A stretch of 64,000 bases of DNA from Typha latifolia (Eukaryota > Streptophyta > Magnoliopsida > Poales > Typhaceae): contig CM034099.1 in NCBI GenBank assembly GCA_019914945.1, positions 124,001 through 188,000 on the forward strand. Direction: 5' to 3'. Of the stretch, positions 53,515 through 64,000 are shown piece by piece (position 1 is the first letter of the stretch; every line of letters begins with the position of its first letter). Below the pieces are notes generated by a model. The model was not told the DNA's origin and made no database searches. It worked only from the letters and a program-made list of their open reading frames with translations. The translations under genes were made by a program, and so were the position numbers.

Positions 53515-55469
53515 ATGACCAGCACTGCTGCCTTCTTCCCCAACTCCACTCCTCTTCCTCCTAGAAACCCATGGAAGCAACTTGAGAGAACCCATCGTCA
53601 TCTTTTCTGCAATTATCAGCCTCACAAGCACGGGAGACAGCTCTCACTACAAGCTGTAGCTTCAGGCGCAACTTTACCAATCAATGTGGATTACTTGGTG
53701 AGAGAATTCAGTGGCCATGGAGTCAACTTTGAAGGTATTGGAGACAATTGTGTCATCAAGATGGGATTGGAGAATGGCAGCATGGCCAGCTTGATGCTTC
53801 CAAGTGGCTTAATCACATCATACAAACCTTTCATGTGGCATGGCACCACACTCGAAGTGCTGCACACCACTGTCTCCGAGGGAGAAGATCGTGAAGCTGT
53901 TGTTATTCAAGGAGGAGTGTCCACACATCTCAAGTGTGTGAGCGATGTTGGAACGCCATGGTCCCCAACAAGCTGGTTTCTTCATGATGTTAGGGGGAGC
54001 TCAGAGAAGTCCATTCAGGTAGTTAACTATCAAAAAGTTTGAAGCGCTTAAAAAATGATGACATGAAATAATCCTTTTAAAAACCATCTAGAACAGGATA
54101 TCTGTTGAATGAGTAGTAATATTGTTTTTCAGTAAAACTGTACAAGCTTATGACTTGGTTCATTATTTAAATATAGAATGACTTGTTGAGGAATATTTAG
54201 CAGTCATTTTAATGAGTCATCTAGATACTTATCTTTGTTATGCCGCCTGAGACAATAGGAAAACTATCATGAGAATAATTACAAAGACCCATGAGCAAAA
54301 GGAGATTTCAAATTTCCTGAAAATATAATTTCTTCCATTTCTCCTCTTTTGTCGATTCAATCATATATCTTTCTGTATTTGATGCGTGATTTCCATCACT
54401 AGTGTGCTTTAAAGCATCTATTACTCTACTTATCTTTTTTTTTTTTTTTTTTTGACATGTACACCTGTACCTAATAATCAGCAGTGAGTGTTATATTACA
54501 GGTCGAACTTGTATCAGTTGCTCCGCAGAGCATGATTGAAGTCAGATACTTAGTGACACTCCAACGCGACCTCCTAGCATCGGAGTTTACAATTACTAAC
54601 CTCAAATCATCATCTCTCCAATTGTCAGGCTCTATTATGAACCATCTGAAAGTGAGCACACCAGATGCGACTTATGCGGTTGGACTGCAGGGCTCGAATT
54701 ATCGTAGCCAGCAACCAGTGATGTCTGAGTTCAGCATCATTCCTCCAGATTACTATGAATCTCGATCTCCAACAACTAACCAGTCGTGGACTGAGAAAAC
54801 ACTTGAAGGATTGCTTTTCTCTACTCGGAAAAAGAAAGGTGATATGAAAGATGAAGCATTTGGAGATGGATCAGAGGGAGAAGAAGATGATGATTATTCA
54901 CAAATGACAGAGAAACTGTGTCGGATTTATACAAGCGCACCTAGGGAATTTACGGTCATTGATCGGGTGGGTAATGAACTTAGTGAATCTAGATATATTT
55001 GCTCTCAAGAATCATTTTGCAGAGCTGTCTATCAACTAGAGAGACTTCCATATGTTCCGTTCACTTAGTAAACAGTAAAAAAACTGCCTATTCCACATCT
55101 ATAAACTTTGAGAGGTCACAAACATAGTGCCAACTCTAATAACTTCTGAAGGGTGCAGCATCTCCTCAGAACCAACTTCATCCAGATGAGAGAATTAAGA
55201 ATTTGCATCACTGCATGTTAATTTTGGTTGTGTACATGTTTCTTTACTTGAATACCTAATGGATTCTTGTGATGCAGGGAAGAAGGAACTCGGTTGATAT
55301 AGGGAGGAGCGGCTTTGATGAGCTTTATATTCTTAGCCCAGGATCAAATCATGATTGGTATGGAAAGTATGCATTTATCTGCATAGGTCCTACGATGCTT
55401 AAGCCAGTGTTCTTGGGTCCTGGAGGTGTATGGAAAGGAGCACAGTACTTGCATAACCCAAATCTCTAG
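53515..55469 (+). CDS. NDF5: NDH-dependent cyclic electron flow 5 (NDF5), chloroplastic
   Basis: Three exons, 53515-54018, 54502-54966 and 55278-55469, all phase 0, give 386 aa. The start is the ATG at 53515; the frame upstream has no earlier ATG. Exon junctions fall at the same places as in PnsB2 (after ...IQ|VELVS and ...VIDR|GRRN). The protein shares [58 protein letters not shown] and PGGVWKGAQYLHNPNL with it. Where PnsB2 has a neutral loop, NDF5 has an acidic stretch (GEEDDDYSQ). NDF5 is required for accumulation of the NDH complex in Arabidopsis. The second exon could also run to 54970 with a different donor, but that breaks the frame. Confidence 0.88.
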
Positions 55470-56046
55470 AACATATCCCAAAAGTAGTGTTCAGTCGCTT
55501 AACGGGGATCAATAGTTTTGCAAACTGAAACCGAAGAGAAAACAAGTTGCTGTGTAGTAGATGAGAGTATAAAGTTACAAGCCCCCTTTGTATTTCTGCA
55601 GATAACATATGAATTTTAGCTCCATCAGATAACAAATCAGAGTTCCTATATGTTATCTTCCATTTTCTTTCATTTGCAACAGCAAGAACGGTATATTCGT
55701 CATTCTGTAAAACATACTCATGAACTTTTTAAGAAACAAAAGCTATTGGTTACATAACGATGCTGACGACTTAAGCAGAACACGGCGCCGGAACATTAAG
55801 TTAGCCGACTTTAATTACAAAAGTCGGTCTCAAGCGCCTCAAAGTTGCCGAGTTGCTTTTGGTTAACTCAACGCAGGTCTTCGTTCTTTTCACCTTACTC
55901 TTTCCCTCGAAGGCCTCTGCTATCTCCAAATGCATGCGCTGCTCTTCTTTTAGTGATATCTAAAGTCCTGGGCTGGGCTTCGACTCGTGGTAGGGAAATG
56001 GGAAATGGGAAATGGGTAGATTTGGATTCTTCTTCGTAGTTCCTTA
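55470..56046. other. intergenic, NDF5 3'UTR and PPR promoter
   Basis: 577 bases. A GGGCTGGGCTTCG (site-II-like) stretch is near 55969-55981 and a GGGAAAT repeat is at 55994-56016, just before the PPR ATG. No gene. Confidence 0.55.
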
Positions 56047-57963
56047 ATGACCCTTCTCCGACCACTTCGTTCGTCCAACCTTACTTACACTTTGTCATTT
56101 AGAACAACCATCAAATTCCAACCATGTCCTATCAAGAACACCCAGGCGAAGAACACCGACGTATTGAATTGGCCCAACCCACGCTCCTACTCTGTTCTAC
56201 CTCGAAATTATGACTTCCATGTTGAAGGATATAACTTCGGCATTGCCGACCAGATGTTTGATAGAAGTATTGAGAGAAATATGATACTTAAAAACTCTCA
56301 TATCTCTTGGGCATTCCGTTCACATATTTCATGTATTGTTCGTGCCATCAGCAGCACATGCTCGGATGATATGAAGCGTGGAATTCATGCAACTGCAATC
56401 AAAAGAGGCATTGATTTGGTTGTTCCTATTGCCACTGTTCTTATAGGCTTCTATTCTTCTCTAAATGAATTGGAAAGCTCTCGGCGTCTGTTTCATGAGG
56501 TGTCCACAAAAGATTTGATTTTGTGGAGTGCAATGGTTTCAGCATGCAGTAAGAATGAACAATATTTAGAGGCTATTGTTGCCTTTGGTAAGATGCAGCA
56601 TTCTGGTTTTAGCCCAAATGCTGTTAGCCTCCTGAGTGTGCTTCCAGCTTGTGCTAATATTGGCGCTCTTCAATATGGTAAGCAAATCCATGGCTTTGCA
56701 ATAAGAAGGGCATTTCATACCCAAACAGGGATACAAAACTCAATCTTGGATATGTATGCAAAGTGTGGTAAGCTGGATGCTGCAACTACAATCTATCATG
56801 GAATCAAAGAGAAGAATGCTATCTCATGGAAGACCATGATTTTTGGTTGCATAGAGAATGGGAAGCTAAGAGAAGCAATTGCAATGTTCTACCACATGAG
56901 AGCTTCTCATGTTGAGCCTGAGAAAGTTACACTTGGGAGTGTAATAAACATATGCTCAGAAGTCGAAGACTTGATCTGTGGATTAGAATTGCATTGCTAT
57001 TCCATAAAAGTTGGGGTATCTGAATCTTCTTACATTGCTACGACGCTGCTCAGGATGTATTCAGAATTTAAGAAAGTTGAGGAGGCAAGGGCATTGTTCA
57101 ATCAGATGCATGATAAAGATCACGTTGCATGGAGTGCTATGATCTCGGTTTATTCCCAGTCCGGGCATCCTTCCCTTGCATTTGAGATGTTTAAACAGAT
57201 GCAGTCAGCAAAGATGGAAGCTAATGAGATAACATTCGTTAGTTTGCTGAGAGCTTGCTCTTCAATAGAAGCACAAGATCTAGGACGAAGCATACATGCC
57301 CGTATTACGAGGTTAGCACATAGTCATAACGCATTTGTAACATCAGCTTTGATTGATTTCTACTGCAAGATTGGGAAGCATAGGCAAGGTGAGGCCTTAT
57401 TCGACAGGCTTGAGAAGAGAGATCTTGTTTCTTGGGGTTCTATGATCAATGGGTACGGAATAAATGGGTATGGAGAAACTGCAATCGCGACCTTTGATGA
57501 CATGTTAAAGGTTGGACTGATGCCTAATGGGGTACTTTTCCTCTCCCTTCTCTCAACATGTAGCCACTGTGGTCTAGTGAATGAAGGATGGCAGTGGTTC
57601 TACTCTATGGGAGACAAGTTTGGTATAAGTCCAACTCTACCACATTACACCTGCATGGTGAATTTGCTTGGACGCCAAGGGAGACTGGATGAAGCTTTAG
57701 GATTTGTGAAGTCAATGCCGATTAAACCTGATGTTACTGTTTGGGGTGCTTTATTGGGCTGGTGTAGAGCAACACATGGTGATGTCAAGGTCGCTCAGAT
57801 TGCAGCTGAACAACTTATTCGATTGGATCCAAATAATACTACCTCCTATCTTACACTGTCTAACTTATACTCCAAACTGGGCATGTGGGAAGATTCTGTC
57901 AGAATAAGAGACATTGTAGAGGAGAGGGGTCTGACGAAAACAGCAGGTTATAGTATACTTTAA
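56047..57963 (+). CDS. PLS-class pentatricopeptide repeat protein, E motif truncated
   Basis: Intronless, 638 aa. The N-terminus (MTLLRPLRSSNLTYTLSF) is basic and hydroxylated, like an organelle transit peptide. From about residue 100 the protein is a run of PPR motifs of alternating lengths (P, L and S types): LIGFYSSLNELESSRRLFHEV, then VSACSKNEQYLEAIVAFGKM, LDMYAKCGKLDAATTIYHGI and so on. It ends in an E-like segment (YLTLSNLYSKLGMWEDSVRIRDIVEERGLTKTAGYSIL), stopping at the point where most members read GYSW and continue. No E+ or DYW domain follows. Such proteins bind organelle RNA, often for C-to-U editing, splicing or stability. Target unknown. Confidence 0.93.
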   Translation: MTLLRPLRSSNLTYTLSFRTTIKFQPCPIKNTQAKNTDVLNWPNPRSYSVLPRNYDFHVEGYNFGIADQMFDRSIERNMILKNSHISWAFRSHISCIVRAISSTCSDDMKRGIHATAIKRGIDLVVPIATVLIGFYSSLNELESSRRLFHEVSTKDLILWSAMVSACSKNEQYLEAIVAFGKMQHSGFSPNAVSLLSVLPACANIGALQYGKQIHGFAIRRAFHTQTGIQNSILDMYAKCGKLDAATTIYHGIKEKNAISWKTMIFGCIENGKLREAIAMFYHMRASHVEPEKVTLGSVINICSEVEDLICGLELHCYSIKVGVSESSYIATTLLRMYSEFKKVEEARALFNQMHDKDHVAWSAMISVYSQSGHPSLAFEMFKQMQSAKMEANEITFVSLLRACSSIEAQDLGRSIHARITRLAHSHNAFVTSALIDFYCKIGKHRQGEALFDRLEKRDLVSWGSMINGYGINGYGETAIATFDDMLKVGLMPNGVLFLSLLSTCSHCGLVNEGWQWFYSMGDKFGISPTLPHYTCMVNLLGRQGRLDEALGFVKSMPIKPDVTVWGALLGWCRATHGDVKVAQIAAEQLIRLDPNNTTSYLTLSNLYSKLGMWEDSVRIRDIVEERGLTKTAGYSIL

Positions 57964-59109
57964 AATGTAGATCTATCGAAAAACTTTTTTTTTTTTTAGA
58001 GAAAAAAAAAATATATGTAGTTAGTTTAGTAAGACCTTGTTATAATTATATCTCATGCTTACTATCACTAAGTCAGGATGGCCGAGTGGTCTAAGGCGCC
58101 AGACTCAAGTTCTGGTCCTCGTGAGAGGGCGTGGGTTCAAATCCCACTTCTGACAAATTAATTTTTACATATTTTATTTTTCTTCAGCGAAAATAACTGT
58201 TGTTGCTTTGGAACTATTTGTTGGATTGGTGTAGCCCTGCTAGTACACGTGGGAATAATGATTGCATAGCTAGGTTGCATTATGATTGCTTTGGTAGGTC
58301 ACCTAATGCAATACTTTTAGGCCTAAAATATATCTTACAAGTAATTCCTCCCTCTTGTATTAACATCAGAACTTATCAACTAAACATCTAAGAATCCATC
58401 TAATGAATTCCTTCTGACAACAAATCAATTGCTACTCATGACCGTATGATTACTCCACAGCAATGCATCAAAGTGCGGTGATTTTAAGAGTATTCCGAAA
58501 AGCAAAATAGTAATCTCAAATGCATTTATATATCAAATACTTCAACTAGAAATAAGGACGATCAAGATGTTAGAAAACAGTACATAGGTTTTAACAAGAG
58601 TTGAGAAACAATAAAATTACTGTATCGTATCCTCATAAAGAAGGATCACATTTAATCAACTTGAGAAAGATCACATCTTTCTAGGAATTAAGACGACTGG
58701 CTTGGAAGTCGCAGCAAACGATACTAACGAAAAAAGTTTAATCATGTAACTGCTGTTGTGAACCTATGCTGCTTTACACTTGATACTCTCAGACATACTG
58801 AATGAACATGAACTTTGACAGAACAGCTATAATACAACTCTGTCAGTCATCAGATTTACATAAGATGAGAACTTCTGGGCAAAAGAGTGAATATCGGTTA
58901 CCACATCACTTTCCATTGAAATTTCTGCACAATTTATTCACAATCAGAAATTACAATCACCATTCACACACAAGGGAGATACATGAACTCCCAAAGGCAC
59001 CACAATGCCCTCTAAATGAAAGATCAATCGTGAGAATAGATATGAAATGCACACAAGTTGGATAAGGCGTGTACACCTTGTAGTCTAGAGCATTTCATTT
59101 TCAGAAACA
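57964..59109. other. intergenic around the tRNA gene
   Basis: Holds the PPR 3'UTR, the tRNA above and the SAP gene 3'UTR. No other feature seen. Confidence 0.55.
58072..58155 (+). tRNA. tRNA-Leu (anticodon CAA), intronless
   Basis: 84 nt. The acceptor stem GTCAGGA pairs with TTCTGAC, and A is the discriminator base at 58155. The anticodon stem CCAGA/TCTGG holds loop CTCAAGT, anticodon CAA at 58106-58108, and a long variable arm follows as in leucine tRNAs. Box A is TGGCCGAGTGG and box B is GGTTCAAATCC. A T-rich terminator (TTTTT) starts at about 58162. It reads UUG codons. Confidence 0.96.
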
Positions 59110-59616
59110 TCATATCTTTTCAATCTTTTCTGCCTTTATAACAGGATTCTCTTTGGCTATAACCTCACGACCAGCAGTCCTATAATCAAAAGAGCAGTTA
59201 TGAACCTCAGAGTAACGATGAACCCCACAATATGTGCCCCCACATCGACATATGAAGCCAGTAAGCCCGACCCTTTTGCGGCACAGGAAACAACGGTTAG
59301 CTGGTTGCTTGTTGCTACAATCTTCAGCCTCCTTGATATTAGCAGTGATGATATGGTTTAAATCTTTGCTATCAAAGTCTTCCAGAGTAGGATCAATGGG
59401 AACTGAGGATGATGCAACAGTAGGCATCTCTTCCACTAGAGGAGAGGCAGAAGTGGCTACAGCCTGTTGTTTCATGATAAAGTCTCTGTAGCATTTAGAG
59501 CAGAGATTGTTGGTGACTGCACTTCCAAAGAACCCACAATTGTTAGCACAAAGGATTGGAGCTTCAGGCGTACGGCATTCAGTCTCATCAATTTCCTTCC
59601 AGCTTTCCTGAGCCAT
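59110..59616 (-). CDS. SAP: stress-associated protein with A20 and AN1 zinc fingers
   Basis: A single coding exon of 168 aa. The A20 finger is ILCANNCGFFGSAVTNNLCSKC (four Cys, residues about 21-42) and the AN1 finger is RCFLCRKRVGLTGFICRCGG with the C-terminal Cys/His set ending VHRYSEVHNC (about 107-142). The end carries YRTAGREVIAKENPVIKAEKIEKI, standard for plant SAPs. The coding exon is preceded by a leader intron: acceptor CCTCAG near 59646 and donor AAG|GTCAG near 60495 on the minus strand, giving an 850-bp 5'UTR intron. Plant SAPs act in abiotic stress responses and may bind ubiquitin. This one resembles the SAP4/SAP6 branch, but that is an inference. Confidence 0.94.
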   Translation of the reverse strand: MAQESWKEIDETECRTPEAPILCANNCGFFGSAVTNNLCSKCYRDFIMKQQAVATSASPLVEEMPTVASSSVPIDPTLEDFDSKDLNHIITANIKEAEDCSNKQPANRCFLCRKRVGLTGFICRCGGTYCGVHRYSEVHNCSFDYRTAGREVIAKENPVIKAEKIEKI

Positions 59617-61183
59617 TTTTCACCAACAACAGACCAAAACAATAGCTGAGGTTGGCTTATCCTTCAAATGGCTAGATGATTATAACCAATTCTTTCTTCT
59701 TGGAGATCACATCAATGAGAATCAATCCATTTCCAATGCAAATCCTACCAAACGAATTAACATTTTCATAACTTAATATATAAGTAAATAATCTGAAGAT
59801 TCATATAAACTTGATACCAATATGGGAAGAAAAATGATGTTCTGATTTACGCAGAAATTAAGTTAGCAATTGCACCTTCTAGATTGGCTAGCTAAATTGC
59901 AAAAGAATACACACGAATTTGTTGAATATAATATGACTGTTCGTGTAATAATCACAAATATAAAGCAAGGCCACTCTTAGAATTATAGATTTTGAACCAA
60001 AAATAAGATTACTTCCATCTCCCAAATAAACACAATTCAAAGTTGAATCTAATTCCAAAATTTTCACAATGAATTATGAACATGAATTACTTTCTGAACC
60101 GAGATTGGTAAAGCCTGACCACAACAAAAAAAGGGCATCACTATTTCGTCTATGTTGAAGTTTATGTAGAAAAACCAAACATTGGAATAGAATTATTTGA
60201 AAATGCAAACATATAAGCGCAGAATTGAGTCCAAATTTCGAACTTTTCCTATTATATATGATAATTTGGATAACGTTTGAGCAATAACACCTTGAAGGGC
60301 TCTATTTTGAGGAATTCATATGTAATTGGAGAAACCCATCTCAATGGAAAAATCGAAATCGTACACCATGTCAATTTTTAATAACCAAACAGATTAATAA
60401 AAGTTCCAAGCACGTGTAGAGATGGAACGACAAGAACAATACGAAAATAAAATTTTAGGGTCGAAGATTGAACAGATGATGGGAAAAGGACTGACCTTGA
60501 TCTCCTTGGGAGATGATTAATGGGAAGAGAATTTTCTCGTTCGGTTAGCAGCCGGGGGGGAGGGAGGGGTTCCCCCTAATTCCGATTCTTAAGGAAAGTG
60601 GAAAGTGGAAAGTGGTGGGTGAGACTTTTGGAGTTTGGGCTCCTATAGTGCCCGTGCTGCCCGTAACACTTATCTAGGCTGCCCGAGTACCTAATAATTG
60701 GAACAACCAGCAAAGTGACCTGAAACTTTCAAACCCACAGAAGAAAATTTAAAAAAGAAAAGGTAGAAAGCATACTGTTCGTTCGATTAAATGTATTTGT
60801 ATATCCATGTAAAAATTAATAACCAAAGGTGAATGGGAATACCTATATATTGTATTCTGAATTTGAATAATTTCATATTTCTCGTGATTTTGCAAAATAC
60901 AATGGAGAGTGGGCACGGCCTATCCCAGAACTTGGCCCAGTAGCCCAATATAACAAATCCTGGTAGGTGTAAGAAAGCTATCAAAATAATTGTAGAGGTC
61001 CTTGCGTTACGCAGGGTCAGGGACAGACAAAACAATTTTGCAAGAGACAAAAGAGTCCTAGATCAATTGTTTTCAAACAAACAAACAAAAGTAGAGTAAT
61101 ACTAATACTCTGATACCGTGATACACAACAAATGACCACTGGCCACTGACCACTCCCACTCGGTTGGTAGGAATAACAGTAAA
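59617..61183. other. SAP leader intron, promoter and intergenic
   Basis: The SAP 5'UTR intron (59646-60495) and leader exon from 60496 lie here. A poly-G run (60555-60571) and GGAAAGT repeats (60593-60615) follow. From about 60620 the region is intergenic with the 3'UTR of the SDR gene. No further gene seen. Confidence 0.5.
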
Positions 61184-61993
61184 TCAAACATTGCCTCCAT
61201 TACACCGGATAATTTGGGCATTAACCAACTCACCGGCATCACTCGCCAAGAACCCCACCAGTGGCGCGATGTCCTCCGGCATCCCCAACCTCTCCAGCGG
61301 GATCTCCCCGATGCAACCCTCCACGTCTTCCTCCGACTTCCCGTTGTAAAACATCGGCGTCGCCGTCGGACCCGGCGCCACCCCGTTCGCCGTTATCCCT
61401 GTCCCCCGCAGCTCCCTCGCCAGTATCTTCGTCATCACCTCCACCGCTCCCTTGCTCCCCGCGTACGCCCCGTACCCCGGACGCAGCGACCCGACCCCGC
61501 TCGACGAGAACGTTATTATGCGGCCTCCGCCGCCGCGAACCAGGCGGTTTGCCGCCTCACGGCAGCAGAGAAACGTGCCCTTCGCGTTGGTCGCGAACAT
61601 GTGGTCGAAGCTCTCCTCGGTCGTCTCGGCGATCGACGGGTGCCCGTAGTCGAGGACGGCGGCGGTCGTGACCAGGATGTGGAGGTCGGGGCCGAAGGCC
61701 GCTGCGGCGGCGTCGAAGAGGGACTTGACTTGGGTAGCCTTGGACACGTCGGTCTCCACCGCGACGGCGCGTGGGGTCGTAGGGTGCTTTGCGTTGATGG
61801 TGGAGACGAGCTTTTGGGCCGGGGCGGCGTCTCCGATGTAGCCGATGACGACTCTGGCGCCGAGCGAGGCGAGGTGGGTGGAGATCGCTGAGCCAATGCC
61901 ACCGGCGCCGCCGGTCACGATGGCGACGCGGTCTTTGAGAGGTAAGTAGCCGTGCTTCTCGGCCAACCCGCCCTTTGTTACTGCTGCGGCCAT
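61184..61993 (-). CDS. short-chain dehydrogenase/reductase (aldehyde reductase-like)
   Basis: Intronless, GC-rich, 269 aa. It has the Rossmann fold with cofactor motif TGGAGGIG (27-34). The catalytic tetrad residues are Ser of FSSSG (163-165), Tyr177 and Lys181 of YAGSK, and Asn136 in ATNAKGT. The motif near 109-113 reads TTAAV where most classical members have NNAG or NSAG. The C-terminal PGPTATPMFYNGKSEE and ASDAGELVNAQIIRCNGG follow the plant NADPH-dependent aldehyde reductase-like group, which detoxifies reactive aldehydes. Chloroplast targeting is not obvious from the short N-terminus. Coordinates run from the ATG at 61993 to the stop at 61184. The sharp GC rise against its neighbours suits a monocot gene. 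Confidence 0.93.
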   Translation of the reverse strand: MAAAVTKGGLAEKHGYLPLKDRVAIVTGGAGGIGSAISTHLASLGARVVIGYIGDAAPAQKLVSTINAKHPTTPRAVAVETDVSKATQVKSLFDAAAAAFGPDLHILVTTAAVLDYGHPSIAETTEESFDHMFATNAKGTFLCCREAANRLVRGGGGRIITFSSSGVGSLRPGYGAYAGSKGAVEVMTKILARELRGTGITANGVAPGPTATPMFYNGKSEEDVEGCIGEIPLERLGMPEDIAPLVGFLASDAGELVNAQIIRCNGGNV

Positions 61994-64000
61994 TGGTATT
62001 GTTGCGAGCTGTATGGTTGTTGTTTGTGGAAATGCTAAGGTGAGGTTGTAGAAGTGCTTATATTAGCCAGCTAAGTTGGGTAGTGGTGGTGTACTATTTT
62101 ACTCAATACAAAGCCATTCAAACCTCTCTCTCTCTCTCTCTCACACACATTTTTTATAACTCTATCACAATCACGAGGCCAAAGTTATGGGCTATAAAAA
62201 TATCCCACAGCCTTATATATATATATATATATATTTAATCATTTTCCTCGATGGATAGGATAAAAAATATCTTTATTTATTTTCTCTTCTCCTCTTATTA
62301 GAAGTGTATTTTGTTAAAATTTGACATTTGAAATAATTATTATAAAGATGAAGGTGAAAGGATGTGAATTCAATTTTGTCTATTCATTTTAGTCAAATTT
62401 TAAGATTATTTTATAAAAATATCTAATAAAATATTGACAGATACATTTTTAACAAGTAGTTGGGAGACCAAATTCTTATACAATAAAGAGTATAATAAAG
62501 ATGTCTACGATTCATAAATATATTGAATTAAATCGTGCAACTATGAATAAGGATGTCATATTCCCTTTCACTGGATCGATATTTGTAGACCTTGATGTGA
62601 CACAAAGATCAGCCTAAAACTGATCGTGCCCAAAGTTTTTCAATCAAAAGAAAACTAAAGATAAAAAAACTGCGAACAAATATGAGCCTACAATAATCTC
62701 TAGAAATATCACATCATTAGTCTTAAATTATAAATTCATAATATCTAACATATTTATGACAACTTGTCAGAGCGGACAGTTTGAACCAATTTCATGTCCT
62801 GATGTCCCCCAACTAGTATTAGTAGGCCAATATTTGGTAGGCATACTTAATTTCTTCGTGTTAGTGACTTAGTATTCCCTTGTTATACTAATACTAATGG
62901 GACGACATATTAAGTAAGTGACTTTGTGGCGTATCCTAGGCCTTTCCTCCTGGCATCTTTAGGCATGCAATGTTAATTAAACTGACTCTCCTTAATTTCT
63001 GTGCCCATACTATTAAGATCTAATTAAACATAGTACTCGCTGACTTTCATGAACAAAATAATGAATTTTATTAAGATTGCCAGTTTGCTACTACTGGTGG
63101 CAAATAGTGCAACGTTACGTCGCTCGAAGATTTTTATTCCCACCGCGGAGAAATTAATAGTCCATATTCTATGCTGGTATACAGTAGGTAAAAGAGAGAG
63201 CACGGGGCTCTAGATCTACTAGGTCTGGTTGTCTCTCATTTCCTCATCTCCCTCCCTGGCTTGCAGGTTTATTTTCTTCTTTTTCTTCTCCCTAGCCTAA
63301 GCAGCTAGGAAAGGGAAAGGGACCGTTTTTCCTCCCTTCCTCCCTCAAGAAGCCTCTCTTCTTAATTCTGTTTTAGATTTCTTGCTCTTCTATTGCTTTC
63401 ATCTTTTCCTTTCTCTTCTTTTCTTTCTTCTCCATATGTCGAGAGTCTCAACCACGTCGCATCTCCCTGCACCGCTCTACTACAGCCGCCTCCATGTGCT
63501 GTCCTACCTCCCTATGTTATCGTCTTCTTTTGCCGCTCTGTCGTAATCACTCCCCCTGTTAGCCATCCTCCCACCGTTGCTTTGCAATCACCGTCTCTTT
63601 ATGCTCTTGCCCATAGCTATCAAAATCGGATCGAGCATTGACCTAGTCAGAGGTTGGGTCACTAAGCTATTAGTTTTCTAAAAAATTTAAATAATTTACT
63701 TATAGTTACACGTAATTATATAAAAAGAATATCTACAAAGTAGTATAATTATATGTATAAGTCCTAAAATATATGTTATTTATATAGATACCCGTGTGAT
63801 TATTTTTCAAATTAAGTCATTCAATAGAAAAAGGAAAAAAATATCATTAACTAAGAGAAATACTTAAAAACTTGTGTCAACATTTACTCCAAAAGTTATT
63901 CGTGAAAAAAAATAAGAATTTTAAAATGTATACATACAAAACAATGTATTTTAAGCAATATACATGTAAATATAAACTTAGAGGGACATATAAGTAAATA
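61994..64000. other. intergenic, AT-rich, SDR promoter on the left
   Basis: Holds a CT run (about 62125-62142) and an AT run (62215-62235). A pyrimidine-rich stretch lies at 63260-63420. No gene can be supported. The tail after 63650 is strongly AT-rich. Part may be old transposon sequence but no ends were found. Confidence 0.5.

Noticed and set aside
61214..61891. 225-codon plus-strand frame opposite the SDR gene
   Set aside because: Arg-rich shadow of a GC-rich minus-strand gene with the full SDR motif set.
63393..63641. 82-codon open frame near the right edge
   Set aside because: Pyrimidine-rich, Ser/Pro-rich reading of a low-complexity leader-like tract, with no homology recognised.

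Overview
The window is nuclear DNA of a flowering plant. The genes have GT-AG introns, chloroplast transit peptides, plant-only families (PnsB2/NDF5, A20/AN1 SAP, PLS-type PPR, GT14, CCX, GH17-X8) and AT-rich intergenic DNA full of microsatellites. Several genes are GC-rich at the 5' end and AT-rich towards the 3' end, which leans towards a monocot, but the species cannot be fixed from sequence alone.

Layout: (1) 1-2473 (+), 3' end of an RRP6-like exosome exonuclease gene. (2) 4024-5295 (+), intronless plastid phosphoserine aminotransferase. (3) 7494-9099 (-), a small conserved one-TM protein, head-to-head with (4) 9453-13831 (+), DEAD-box helicase RH38/LOS4 (Dbp5-type). (5) 14615-16740 (-), a GT14 glucuronosyltransferase-like gene with a GC donor site and an apparent one-base frameshift. 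(6) 16811-20700, a repeat-rich stretch holding two inverted copies of one dispersed repeat, one of them split by a 565-bp hAT-like element. (7) 20735-22432 (+) and 27486-29249 (-), two intronless cation/calcium exchangers facing each other. (8) 33174-37845 (+), an FQR1-like quinone reductase with a 3.9-kb intron. (9) 39213-40920 (+), a GPI-anchored GH17-X8 beta-1,3-glucanase. (10) 41460-44521 (-), an SRPK-type kinase, divergent from (11) 45563-50693 (+), CCT8 of the TRiC chaperonin, 13 exons. (12) 51239-52552 and 53515-55469 (+), tandem paralogues PnsB2 (NDF2) and NDF5 of the chloroplast NDH complex, with three G-boxes before the first. (13) 56047-57963 (+), an intronless PPR protein ending inside its E motif. 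(14) 58072-58155 (+), tRNA-Leu(CAA). (15) 59110-59616 (-), an A20/AN1 stress-associated protein. (16) 61184-61993 (-), a short-chain dehydrogenase. The last 2 kb is intergenic.

Most genes are independent housekeeping or stress loci, not a cluster. The real functional groupings are the tandem NDH pair, which serve the same chloroplast complex, and the paired exchangers. No CRISPR, virus or gene-cluster system is visible. The most informative structures are the nested transposon with its own empty-site reference, the damaged GT14 gene, and the tandem NDF2-NDF5 arrangement with identical intron positions. Exon boundaries were placed by hand from GT/AG sites, reading frame and family conservation.
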